Assembly (NCBI RefSeq): GCF_050624435.1 | Contig: NC_134537.1 | Span: forward strand, 126,084,086-126,148,085 | From: Tenrec ecaudatus | Lineage: Eukaryota > Chordata > Mammalia > Afrosoricida > Tenrecidae | Length of the DNA stretch: 64,000 nt | Direction: 5' to 3' | Shown: positions 11,534 to 22,807 of the stretch, piece by piece | Layout: every line of letters starts with the position of its first letter | Position numbering within the stretch: position 1 is the first letter of the stretch | Notes under the pieces: model-generated | Databases searched by the model: none | What the model was told of the DNA's origin: nothing | The model's input: the letters and a program-made list of their open reading frames with translations, nothing else | Translations under genes and position numbers: made by a program

Positions 11534-11750
11534 CTTCTGTTGAAAGGGCTTTCTCCGGGGATGACGTGGGTGCTCTCGGAGCCGATCAGAAAACTGATGC
11601 GATCGTAGAAGGGCTTGGCAGCTTGTTGAGACGGCGACTGCAAACTTTGGCTAATGATGTCCTGAGGATCGGGCAAGCCCCGGCAGTATGGCTGATTTTG
11701 GCAAGAACTCTGTAAGCAGCAATCGGGGTCCATGCAGTCCACGAGCCCAT
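11534..11750 (-). CDS. TENM3: TENM3 exon: Cys-rich segment after EGF8
   Basis: This is a 217-nt exon. It enters in phase 1 after acceptor caccctgcag and ends AAC AGA AG|gtgagt (phase 2). The peptide begins [17 protein letters not shown] and continues [20 protein letters not shown], then [20 protein letters not shown], ending SPFNR. Five cysteines lie in the first 25 residues, as expected for the teneurin Cys-rich domain, followed by the linker to the transthyretin-like domain. The [12 protein letters not shown] stretch is typical of teneurin-3 and differs from teneurin-2 (QQGQTDW). Small differences from recalled human TENM3 are SFYD to PFYD, GSDS to GSES and FNK to FNR. Confidence 0.97.
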
Positions 11751-12139
11751 CTGCAGGGTGCAAGGCAACCACTGGGTGAGGAGGCGGTCCGTTTGTTCAC
11801 CGCAGGTGATCGCCCCTCCCGCGCCCGCCCATTGCTTACAGGCGGATTTCCACAATGGACACTTTCGAAGCCCGATGAACTAGACATCTAGTATCTGCGG
11901 TGGCTTCCATGGACACTAAAGAGCTGAACTGAACACGGTTTTCAAATGATCACATAAGGGTGACTCCCAATCACATATAAAATATTACTGTTGGACCAAT
12001 CTGAGTGGTGAGAAGGAATGTGGTTTCATCGCAGCGGTGATTAAAACAACAATAAAACCAAACTTGTGGCTGGCGAGTTGCTTTATGGACTCACGGGTGG
12101 TTTCACGTGCTGCCCAGTAGAACCATTCCCTGGAGTCTC

Positions 12140-12305
12140 TTGGGCGTGATCTTTTTGGAGGGCTGATGCAAAGGAGCAAGGCCCCCAAGGTGGATGACAC
12201 AGCGGCTGCAACAATAGGCTCAAACGCAGCCTCCTGGGGACTGTGCTGTTGTGTTGTACACAGCCGTGTTGCTATGAGCTAGGAGTGACTGGCGGGCCCC
12301 TGACA
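12140..12305 (+). mobile_element. RTE LINE 3'-end fragment
   Basis: Contains GTGGATGACACAGCGGCTGC, then a TGTTGTACACAGCCGT...GTTGCTATGAG stretch, matching the 3' end of the longer RTE copy at 25800-25965. It is short and diverged. Confidence 0.65.
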
Positions 12306-12400
12306 GCAGTCTTGACAGAAGTCAACCACCAGGCCTTTCTTCTCCGGTTCTCCTGGGTGGGTCCCAACTGCCCGCCTTTTGGGTGGTAGGAGGTGTAGAT
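12305..12400 (-). mobile_element. AfroSINE head fragment (tentative)
   Basis: Carries CCAGGCCTTTCTTCTCCGG...GCCCGCCTTTTGGGTGG, resembling the reverse complement of an older AfroSINE subfamily head, as at 46955-47068. Confidence 0.45.
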
Positions 12401-13944
12401 CACATTGTTTTTTTTTTGGTAAAGAGCGCCATTCAGTCCTGTACCTTGGAGAACACACACTAGGAACTAACACAGTACGCGTGTGTGGTAAATAGACAGG
12501 GGCCTACCTGAGGTACAGGTCTGAAATTTTAAAAAGGGCAAGAAAAAAAAGTGGCTGAAAATAAAAACAAAGTCTTTGAAAAAATGGATGAGATTCACCT
12601 GTTTTCCTTCAAGTAAGCGGTGCTCCACGGAGGGCAAGGGAAAGTGTCTGAGATAAAATAAAGGCAGTGCCTACATTTCAAACTAGAATCTGAATTCTTA
12701 GTATGGCTCCTTTGAAATGGAGGTATTAATTTAAAAAAGGGCAAATGTAAATAGGATTTAAGATAAGAAATTATTAGATTTTCAAGTATGGAAAGATGAG
12801 CTATATAGTCTTAGTGATATAAAAGGAATAATGTGTAGAAGAATTTCCTACAGAAAAAGAAAAGCTAAAATTACAATCAATAGTCCACATGTGTACTTTG
12901 TCTAAAGCATGTAAATCAACCTATTAGTGGACGAGTGTGTTCTACACATGACGATTTGGTGTTAATTTCCTTTAAGGTAATTGTTGAACGGCTGACACAT
13001 GGGTTTTGATTTGTTTGGCAATTATATTTCTCTGAAAGTAATACAAAGTTAGTTTCTGATAATTTTAGTCATGTTCGGGAGTGGTGACAAAAATAGTTTT
13101 AAACTCTTCAAATCTAAGTATGAGGTCTTGGTATGGCCTTGCTATGTTAAGTTCAGTTTAAATATCCAAATGATCTATATGTTTTATTTACCCATGTGTT
13201 CTTAAATCACTTTCATTAAAAATAAAAATACACTATAGCCACTTTATTTGATTACGGCCAGTCTTATTAGTTGGATGCCAATTGTTCCTTCACTGTCTGA
13301 TATCAAACAAAGATCCCTGCCACCCCCAAGTCTACAGAGGATTCAATAGCTCATTCTAGAAAGTAGGCAAGAACAATACAAGAAAGATTCAAACAAACAA
13401 AAGTAAAACAAGAGGCGAGGGGCTTAGGTGCACTCGCTCAATGCCCTTAGGCGCTTCTGTCCAAGAAGGATATAGAATCGCTTTCCATTTCCTTTCTAAT
13501 ACTCCTGTCTTCTTCCTAAGGCAGTAGCTCCAGACTTTCATTTGCGCACCCAGCCTTCCCAAACCTCAGCCCGTGTACATATCGCCTTTATACTGGGCTC
13601 AGAAATGTCCGTGTAACTGAACACGTCTAACCAGGAACTATATTCAAAAAAGGGGAGATTCTGTCTCCAACTGCCCAAGTTTGAAGCTGGGAGGCTGGGA
13701 TTGCTATCCCTGTTTTGCCACCATAAGAGAAGCACTTCTCTGGGAATGAAGCTGTCCCAATGACAGCTGATCCACACCTGGAGAGAGTAACAAAGCGACA
13801 TTTTTAGGATTTCCGCAGTAAGATACACCTGTTCCCTTGGCTTTTTCACAGCAGTTAAAAGAAACCAAGCAATTTTCTCTTTCTTTTGACCAGTTTAGAT
13901 TGGATTTTTTGCCAATAAAAGAGACCTATTTTACCCAGACTCAA

Positions 13945-14125
13945 CTCCCTTCCTGCCATTGAGTCAATTCTGACTCACAGCAACTGTACAGGACAGGGTA
14001 GAACTGCCCCTGGGGTTTCTGTGTCTGCAACTCTTTACCGGAGCAGAGAGCCTCGTCTTTCTCCTCCAAAGACGCTGGGGGTTTCAAACTGCTGACCTTG
14101 TGGTCACTACACCACCAGGGCTCCT
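13945..14125 (-). mobile_element. AfroSINE
   Basis: Good reverse-strand copy: TGCCATTGAGTCAATTCTGA, CTCATAG-like linker, CTGCCCCTGGGGTTTC, CAACTCTTTACCGGAGCAGA, then TTTCAAACTGCTGACCTTG with GTCACTACACCACCAGGGCT. Confidence 0.92.
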
Positions 14126-14295
14126 CCGGTAGCTAAAAATTGCCTCCCTGCTTCTCTTATAGTTGAAGGAGAAATATAATTTTCTTAGCCAAAAGGCCAT
14201 GAAGGTGAACCCTGTTTAAACATTTCCCAAAACTTTTAGTGGGGAGGGGCAGATATGACCCCATTCTGCATACTTGTTTTTATAAGGGTCTCTCA

Positions 14296-14430
14296 CTCAT
14301 CGCCAACGAGTGGAATGCAGCTAGCAGTGACCCTATCGGACGGAGCAGAACTGCCTCTGGGAGCTTCGGAGACGATAAATCTTGATGGCTGAAGAGAATC
14401 TCATCTTTCTCCCTTGGGGCAGCTGGTAAT
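14296..14430 (-). mobile_element. AfroSINE, partial
   Basis: A 130-bp reverse-strand fragment with AGTGACCCTATCGGACGGAG, CAGAACTGCCTCTGGGAG and CTCATCTTTCTCCCTTGGGG. The head is missing. It lies 170 bp from another copy in the same orientation. Confidence 0.75.
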
Positions 14431-15626
14431 AATGTCTTGCTGCTTTTCTTTCAAAGAATAGGGGCACCATTCTCTAAAGTAAGACTCACATCTGTAAATT
14501 TTGAATTTAATGGCTCACTATCATTTTTGGCTTAAAAAATAAACAATTTCAGTAGCGATTCATAATTATATGTTGGGGTTCTCATGAAAAAAATAATTAA
14601 TATCTGTTGCATGCTATATATATGTATACATACATACATACATATATATATAAATTCCAGAGTATTTTGCTTTGTGGATTTAGAACGTGAGAGCAAGTTA
14701 GCACAGATATCTGATGCTCTAGAAGGCTTTCCCTGGATATTAATTCTTGAAAAGAAATAGAAATGATTCAAAGGCTCAAGGCCTTCCAAATATTAGATCT
14801 CATCTTCATTAACCTAGTAATTTAAGGGTTAAATGCTCTTCGCCCTCTCCCCCAGCTCCTACTACTCCCACAGTGTCTTCCCCTAGGCAATCTATGGTAC
14901 AGTTGCCAAAGAGGAATGTTCAAATTTAGTCATTCATCTTTGTTAGTTTATAAACAGCAAATGTACATCTGGCATGGCGTCTGCAGGTCATAAAACTGCA
15001 TGAGATTGACACCTTCTGAACTAATCAGTTGGAAATGCATTTTTACAAGCCTCTCTGCTAACATCAATCAGAGAAAGAATCTCATTTTCAACAGCCAAGA
15101 TGCAGGGGCACACTGTTTGTTATTTTTCTGCAGAGTTTATCAGTAACTTGCCCAAGCAAGTGACGGATGGTTATGAATCTGGTTCCCTATAACTTGAGAA
15201 AACATTTCTCATTCTGTGTCTGCACATATATAGCCAGGGCTATCTAGTACAACTAAGTCGGTTACTCACTTGCCCAAACATAGAGTGTAGTAAAATTGTC
15301 TTCTGGAATAGTGTCTCAAAATCATTGAGATTCCATTTTCTTCTCGGTAACATTAGATTGGCTTACATTTATATTGGTTGAGAAGCCATGTCTAATAGCA
15401 TTAATCATGAAAAAATGGAAAGAAAATCAGAAATGTTCAAAACCTATTGAATAACAACTGCAATGATCAGTTAAAGGGCCTTTCTTCAGTTCTGGCTTTT
15501 TAATGTAAGAGGTACTTCGATGCAGATAATAGAGTTTTTGCCTCCCTCCACTTAGGCCTTAATATTATTGCTCTCCTTATCCTCTCTGTTCAGATTTTTG
15601 AACATGCTTATATCTTTGGTCTATAA

Positions 15627-15812
15627 CAGTGGCTGGCAAAACTTTTCTGTAAAGGCAAATCCTTTCGGTTTGGTGAGCCTCGTGCTTTTGCAATGTTGCC
15701 CTTTGTGCGCTGCAGTTCAAAGGCAGCCATCGATTTAAATGAATGGGTGTGACTGAATTTAAATAAAACTTTATTTACAAAAGACAGGCGTTGGCCCAAG
15801 GACAAGAGCAGG
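15627..15812 (+). mobile_element. Old hAT-type DNA transposon relic
   Basis: Starts CAGTGGCTGGCAAAACTTTT and continues CTGTAAAGGCAAATC, AAATGAATGGGTGTGACTG and AAATAAAACTTTATTTACAA. These are landmarks of a mammalian-wide non-autonomous hAT-Charlie-like element with a 'CAG-GGTC-GCAAAC' terminus. The right end is eroded. Exact family name not asserted. Confidence 0.6.
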
Positions 15813-15984
15813 CTGGTTCCTCCACTCTGGATTAAGCCCAGGATTTTATTTCAATGGTTTGACCTTTCCTTGGGTTTCTTTTGAGTTGTTTGAGCTTTCT
15901 TTTTAATTTTTGGTGGCTTTTTTAATGTATTTTACTTATTAAGATTGTTAAATGTGTGTCATATGTTTTACCCCAGGCTTTCAT

Positions 15985-16860
15985 TTTTTTCCCCAAAACC
16001 ATTTTATTGGGAGCTTATATAGATACCATATCGTTCCACAGTTCAAGCACATCAAGCGCTATTGTACAATTTATAACAAAATCAGTTTCAAAACATTTTC
16101 TTCCTTCTTGAGCTCCTTGACATCAGCTCCCTTTTACTCCTGCACCCCATCACTGGACCCCCCCCCCCCCCAGGAACTCTTATTCTACTTGCTGTCTCTA
16201 TAAAGTTCATCAATCCTGGGTTTCACATACTGAAAAACATATAACAAAATTTTAGAGTCACCCCCAGTGACAAAATAAATCTGAGATGAATTCCAATACG
16301 AACAAAGAAAAAAACAGAAAAATGCAGAAAACATTAGAAAATCAGATGAGGCCCGACATGCATCAGAGTGGGGAGTGACTGATAAGTCTGAACTGTCCAA
16401 GTCAGGTTCATCATTTTGATCTCCTCTAATTCTCTCTCCAGTGAACTCCATGTGGTAACCAGTTTCTTCCATCGCTCCATTACGGATAGAGGGAAATCAC
16501 CGGAGGTTTACTTCCTGTGTGGATCTCACCAACGGCTCTCGAGCCCACTGGTATCCAAACCCTTTTGCAAACCAGAATCTCTCAGTTTAGGCTCTGATAC
16601 TACTCCCTCCTTTGACTTTGGATTCTGTGATTTACAATCTTCTGTGCCTGATGTTTCAGTGCTCCTTCCTGTGGACTTAGTTGACATCTCATTTAAATGC
16701 CCGCTTGTTGGAAAACAAGTCTTTAAGACCCCAGCAGCTATTTTATCTGATAGCTGAGCACCATCTAAGTTCTTCACCACACTTTGCTCTAGCCCCTATA
16801 TCGTCTGTGTTCCCTTCTTGAGGGCGAGTACTGAGCAGGGCCATGAAGTAAGAACTAAAT
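15985..16860 (-). mobile_element. Unit U-related repeat, copy U3 (divergent subfamily)
   Basis: Reverse-strand copy. Its complement ends GCTCCCAATAAAATGGTTTT and includes GAGCTGATGTCAAGGAGCTC and a GGTGAAGAA...GGGGTCTTAAAGACTTG box as in the plus-strand copies. The middle part differs from U1/U4/U5 and matches the copy at 33630-34440. A 14-base C run lies at 16158-16171. Confidence 0.65.
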
Positions 16861-18027
16861 GTTCTTAAGCTGGAGCTAGGACTTAGTGCGAACCCCAAAC
16901 ACATTCCTGGATCTAGGTTTGTTTTTATCTGCCTTTGACTCCCTTTAGAGACCTCCTTGTCAATGTATGGTACAGAATTTTTTTATGATAAGTTTTACTT
17001 TTATCACTCATATCATTGTTAATTTTTTTCTGGCAAATTTTAACATGGCCCATTATTAAAACTTCTGACTCCAAGTCTTTTTCTATGTAGCCTTCTGTGG
17101 AGTAAAGAAGTAAGTTTTATCTTAAACAAGGTGGCCTTTGTCCTCCTAGTTAAAGAAAAAACCCACATAGTAATTGGGGTGCTTTGGTCTGAGACTTTTC
17201 TGGGCACATCTGTATATTTGTGTTAGAGTTGTGGTTGTATGGACCAGAAAAGACTCACCCGGAAGGTGTGCCTTAGAAGGCCACAGTAAGCCTATTGTGC
17301 AGGATTAATGGATAAAAGCCTGGAACAGTAAGGTCGGAGAGCTTCCTGGTTGGTGAAAACATCTATTATTGGTAAGATAACACATTTTGGGGGGCCCCTA
17401 GAGTACCTCCTAAAACTTCCCCCAAGCATTTTTCCATGGAACATTTTTAAGCTATAATAAATGTAATAAATCTGTAGTAGTAGGTTTGGGTTTTATGAGC
17501 TGTTCCATCAAATTACCAAACCTAAAGGGTCAGCGAGCACTGTGGAGTTGGAAAGTAAGCATATCGTGTGGACTTCAGGGTTCTTAGCAGGAACCCTACA
17601 GTGGTCGTGCGAAAACCGCCCTGAATCAGCAGCCTGCGGGTCAGAAGGCTGTGCTGTTATGTGGATACCCACACGTGCAGCCAGTCCCTGCCTATTTGGT
17701 AGTGTGAAGGGCAACGTCATCTGAACTGTGGAGCTCTGACCTAGCTCTGGGTTGCGAAGGTCAGAGCGAGGCAAGCGTGCTATGGGCAATGGAGATGGAG
17801 AAATGTGAGCGTCGGATCCATCTCTACATTGCAGGGGTTGGATCATGCTGATCCACACCGGGTACTCTGTGTACTAACTCTGTTCGTCAAGTTGCTTACT
17901 TCCTTCTTTCTGGCACTCACGGGCATTTTTTATTTGTTATTCGAAATTTTGTTGGGTAACACGCCACAAATTTCCTGTTAATAATTTGTCATTTTACTCA
18001 GAGATAATTAATGCCCAGCCTCTACAG

Positions 18028-18220
18028 CAGGGGTTCTCAACCTTCCTAATGCCTTGACCCTTTCATACATTTCCTCATGTTGTGGTGGCCCCCCAACCAT
18101 AAAATTATTTTCGTTGCTACTTCATCACTGTCATTTTGCTATTGTCATGAGTTGGGTGACCCTGGTGAAATGGTCGGTTGACCCCCAAAGGGGTCATGAC
18201 CCACAGGCTGAAAACTTCTG
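18028..18220 (+). mobile_element. SPIN-type non-autonomous hAT transposon (193 bp)
   Basis: The left end is CAGGGGTTCTCAACCTTCCT and the right end, complemented, is CAGAAGTTTTCAGCCTGTGG, giving related terminal inverted repeats. Internally it has CCTCATGTTGTGGTGG, ACCATAAAATTATTTTCGTT and CCCCCAAAGGGGTCATGACC, the distinctive text of short SPIN elements. It is flanked by an 8-bp target duplication, CTCTACAG (18020-18027) and CTCCACAG (18221-18228), with one mismatch. The site is close to the SPIN preference nTCTAGAn. SPIN is a family spread by horizontal transfer among tetrapods, and a tenrec is a reported afrotherian host. There is no coding capacity. Confidence 0.88.
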
Positions 18221-18399
18221 CTCCACAGTATTTCGAAGGTGCCCACATAATCATATTGACTCCAAGTTAGATATTTCTGTTGTAACGTTTTATTTGGGGA
18301 TGGCAGAATTTGAAAAGTCGACAGTTGTACCTTTCGTCCGTCTGTCCAGTCACCATACTACACTCGGCGGGGATCTCCTTGGGACATTTCAGAACTAGT

Positions 18400-20052
18400 G
18401 TTCTGCTGGGTTTCCTGTCTCTTCCTGGCTGGTCTCTGGGAGCACTCTCTTGGAAGATGTGGTCTCCATGTCCATGAGGCAAAACACTAAGGGCGTGCGG
18501 CAGACAGCAAGGGGAGCAGAGCAAGGAAGTCCCAAGGGAATACCAAAGAAACAGACTTTGGGGCCAGGGGATGGTGCCCCATCAGAATCGACCAGAAAAC
18601 ACTCCTAAAGGTCAACAAGCAGACCTTGAACTATTTACAGGATTTTTTTGTTGTTGTTGCTGCTACTGTTTTGTTTACTTTTGTTGTTTTGTTTCGCTTT
18701 GTCTTGTTTGCGTGCATATTATCATCTCTGCAGGTCTATCTAGTTAAGAAAGGCAGGATAAACAATCTGGAGGAGAAAAGAATGGGATGACAGTTCTGGG
18801 GTAACATGGGACAGGGGGAGGAAGGGGAAGGAAGTGGGTGTTAACAAACCCAGGGACAAAGGAACACCAAGTGATCCAAAATCAATGGCGAGGAGGGTCT
18901 AGGAGGCCTGGTAGGGCTTGATTAAGGGCAATGTAACAGAGAGGAATTACTGAAACTCAAATGAAGGCTGAACATCATAGTGGGACAAGAGGAAAGTAAA
19001 AGGAAACAGAGGAAAGAACTAGGAGGCAAAGGGAATTTAAAGAGGTCTAAATATAGGCATGGACATATGTAAATATATGTATATATGATGATGGGGAAAT
19101 AGACCGATGTGCATATATTTATGGATTTAGTGTTAAGGTAGCAAATGATGGATATTGGGCCTCTACTCAAGTACTCCCTCAATGTAAGAACACTTTGTTC
19201 TATTAACCTAGCATTCCATGATGCTCACCTTCCCAACACGATCACTGAAGACAAAGTGGATACATAAGCAAATGTGGTGAAGAAAGCTGATGGTGCCTGA
19301 TTACCAAAAGATATAGCGTCTGGGTCTTAAAGGCTTGAAGATAAATAAGTGACCATATAGCTCAGAAGCAACAAAGCTCACATGGAAGGAGCACACTAGC
19401 TTGTGTGACCATGAGGTGTCGAAGGGATAAGGTATCAGGCATCAAAGAACAAAAATTCATATCATTGTAAATGAGGGGGAGTGCAGAGTGGATATCCAAA
19501 GGCCATCTGTAGGCAACTTGACATCCCCTTACAGAAGGGTCACGGGGAGGAGATGAGCCAGTCAGGGTGCAGTATAGCAACGATGAAACATACAATTTTC
19601 CTCTAGTTCTTTAATGCTTCCTCCCCACCACTATCATGATCCCAATTCTACCTTGCAAACCTGGCTAGGCCAGAGGATGTACACTGGTACAGATAAGAGT
19701 TGGAAACACAGGGAATCCAGGACAGATAAACCGTTTAAGACCAATAATGAGAATGGCAGTAAGGGTAAAGTGGGAAAGAGAGGGGGAACTGATCAGAATG
19801 ATCTATATATAACCCATTTCCTGGGGGAGACGTCAGACAGTGTAAGACATGATAAAATAATTTATAAATTATCAAGGGTTTGTGAGGGAGGAAGTTTGGA
19901 GGAGGGAGGGGGAAAATGAGGAACTGCTACTGAGAGCTCAAATAGAAAGAAAATGTTGTGAGAATGATGACGGCAACACATATACAAAGGTGCTTGACAC
20001 GATGGATGTATGAATGGTGATAAGAGTTGTACGAGTTCCCAATAAAGTGATT
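18400..20052 (+). mobile_element. Unit U repeat, longest copy (U4)
   Basis: About 1.65 kb, ending TTCCCAATAAAGTGATT and an A run. Compared with the other copies it adds a 5' section with a (GTT)n/TTTGTT-rich tract at 18648-18710 and AGGAGGCAAAGGGAATTTAA near 19020. The shared part begins about 19190 (CATTCCATGATGCTCACCTT). No open frame exceeds about 100 codons. The 5' boundary is uncertain; the 3' poly(A) end fits LINE-mediated retrotransposition. Confidence 0.65.
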
Positions 20053-20069
20053 AAAAAAAGAAAAGCAGA

Positions 20070-20330
20070 ATGCTCTCTGAGTGATAGCAAGCTATTCACA
20101 CCCCTTGACTATGGTCAGAGGGGACTGACCGGAGGCCGAATCTATGTGGGGACCCTGCCAATAGATTTTGGGCTTCTCCTGTTACCCATAGCCTTCTGCA
20201 AACCGGGTGTTCACAAGTTAGACTCGGATACCATTCCTTCCTTCAGATTTGGATTTTATTATGTACAAATCCTTAGCTCACACAGACCTGTTTATTTCTT
20301 CCACGTGTTCATGACATTTTAATTCTGAAC
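20070..20330 (-). mobile_element. Unit U-related fragment, opposite orientation
   Basis: Matches part of the divergent U3 copy: CTTCTGCAAACCGGGTGTTC, ACCATTCCTTCCTTCAGATTT and TGGATTTTATTATGTACAAAT align with 16555-16640 in the same order. It abuts the 3' end of U4, suggesting U4 inserted into or beside it. Confidence 0.55.
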
Positions 20331-20935
20331 TCAAAGTCCTCGAACTTGGGAGAGACTAGCCCATACACTTGTCAAACCCACATGTCTGAAATACAACACA
20401 TGATCTCCTCCAAACTTGCCATTCCCCTCCATTTCCTATTTCAGTGAAACGCAGACACTGGGGTGTTTTTCTCCACTCCTGGATGTCTTTTTTGACTCCT
20501 TCTCCTTTCTCGCCCTTACTCTGCACTCAGTAATCACAAGTGCCCCTTCCTTCATCTGAAAGATCTCTGGAAGCACCATTGTTTTCACTTCCATGTGGTT
20601 AACTTTCAAGCCACCAGAGTCATCTCCTGACGAGATTTCAGCAAGGGTTTGCTCTTCTGGCTTCTTTTAGAGTTATCTTTAGAGAAATCGAGGTTTTAGT
20701 AGCTAAAATACTTCCTTTGCTTGGATACACTGCTTTCTGGGTAAAGTTCGTACTCCTTGACACGGCTCATAAGACCTTTCATGATTCTTGGTTTCCCTAA
20801 CCACCTTCTCCAACTTCAACCTCGGCTCCTAGTCATCCTTTAGGAGTCAGTTCCTTTAGGAATACATCTTTGGGTATCGAGAAAAGTTACACAATTATTC
20901 CCATTAGCAATATGCACTTCTCTTCCGGTGCCAGT

Positions 20936-21127
20936 CAGGAGCCCTGGCGGTGCAGCAGGCTACAGGTGCGCTGCTAATCGCAGGCCCTGAGTTCAGACTC
21001 TCTAAGACCTGCCACTCCCGGAGAAAGGCGGCTGTCTGCTTCCACAAAGACGTGCCAAAGGGGTGGTTTCCTCTGTCCCATAGGGTCACTGTGGATTAGA
21101 GACGGCTCAATGGCAGTAGGTTTTCGT
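20936..21127 (+). mobile_element. AfroSINE
   Basis: Forward copy: GAGCCCTGGCGGTGCAGCAG head, GCGCTGCTAATCGCAGGCCC, AGAAAGGCGGCTGTCTGCTT, TCCCATAGGGTCACTGTGGA, and a final GGCTCAATGGCAGTAGG. Confidence 0.88.
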
Positions 21128-22209
21128 GAAGTGACAGTTGTCTGGGCAAGCTCCTTGAAGGACAATCTAGGTCACGCTGTGTCCCAGCCCTTACTGTCCT
21201 TCAGAGTGGGCATTTATGTGCCAGTGCAGGAAAGATCGCCTGCACTCTGAGACACTGTGAGATGGGAGTAGCTGCAAAGGATGCTTTAAAAACAGGTCAA
21301 AGTTGCTCTCCACTTTCCTTCAGACCTTAGGGATACCGCACGCATTCTTAGATACCTGTTTTTGTTTTATGTTATCGGTTTATCGTTTTATCCAATAGGT
21401 ACTAGACAAATGCTTTCAGCTAATTGACTCTGAAGAAATCCACACATGTTTTAAAAAAAGTGTTGGAAGAAATGATATAATCTGTACAATCTTACATAAG
21501 AAAATAATTTACTTAAGAGGACAAAACAAACAAAAAACCCAGAATTTATCAAACAAAAAAAAATACACCTTACATCAACTGAAAACTTGTTCATGGCAAA
21601 ACACAACATAAACAAAATTAAAAGATGAGTAAAACCGTGTGATCAAAGACTTACCACACATCCAACAAAGAACTAAGAAGTACAATACACAGAGAGCACC
21701 CCCAAATTTAAAAAGACCAAATCAGTAAAAATGAAAACCACAGAGAAATGGCCAGGAAAGATATGTCAAGTTCCTAATCTATGCAATATTTTAGGAAATA
21801 CAAATGAAACAAAAATTAGTTCATTTCTCCCACCATATAAAAATCACTATTTTACTATGTTGAAGAATTTTATGAACTATGATTATGGCCAAGATGGGAA
21901 TAAACCCTTGTATCAGACGAAGGAGAAACTGGGGGAACCTGCCTGTGTGGCAACTTGGGAGTGGTTATCAAATTAAATTTACTTTGCCGGCAATGCCTCT
22001 TAAAACAAGATGTGTCTTCAAGAAGTATTGATCCAGTGCACAAAGATTCGTGTGTGTGTGTGAAAATGGAGTGAAAAGATAGTGGAATTTTTCTGTGAAC
22101 TTTTTGAAGCCCTCATATGTTTTACAGTATCACTGCAGATCTGTCTATATTCTGGTAGCAAAAAAATTAATTAAAATATTATCAATGTAGGCAAATAACA
22201 ACAAACACA

Positions 22210-22375
22210 ACTCTGCCTATAGTCAGTTCGAGTCAAAGCGATCCTGCATCGGGTTTCTGAGACTGTAACTCTGGGCAGCAGCAGACAGACCCATCTTTTC
22301 CCAGGGGCAGGGTGGGTGGTTAGGCAGCCCAATGCCTAACCCACAGTGCCATCAGCACCATCAACGTAGAAGTGG
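22210..22375 (-). mobile_element. AfroSINE, diverged
   Basis: Reverse copy with GTTCGAGTCAAAGCGATCCT, GGGTTTCTGAGACTGTAACT, GACCCATCTTTTCCCAGGGG and a damaged head (GGCAGCCCAATGCCTAACCC). Confidence 0.8.
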
Positions 22376-22807
22376 TAAAATTCATGAACGCATCCATGAT
22401 GGTGTTAAAAAAGAATATGCTAAACTGCTGGCATAAAGAGATCTCTCACAAATGCTCTTCGGCAGGATAAGAATGACAACAGTCCTTCTGGTATAGCTCC
22501 ATTTAAGTTAGAAAAGGAACATGCTAACATTCACATTAATGTACATGGAAAAAGAGTTACACCAAATTGTTCATAGTTTTAATACGGGGAATGAGATATG
22601 TGAGGTTACCAAAAGTTTGGGAGATAAAGGAATTATAAGATAATTGACTTTTCTTGGGAACTTTTGGAAGCTTTCTTGTCTTTGTACACCATCACTAACC
22701 TGTCCCAGGAATGCAGAAGGTTTTAACATGGAGATACACGTGTCCCAAGGAGGCCCATTTTTAAAAAAAACTTATGAGCATTCCAGCACCAATTTCTACA
22801 TTTGAAA

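Noticed and set aside
11186..11608. 140-codon plus-strand frame in the CpG-rich intron
   Set aside because: Runs antisense through a confirmed TENM3 exon, Pro/Thr/Ser-rich, no domain. GC-rich DNA lengthens random frames.
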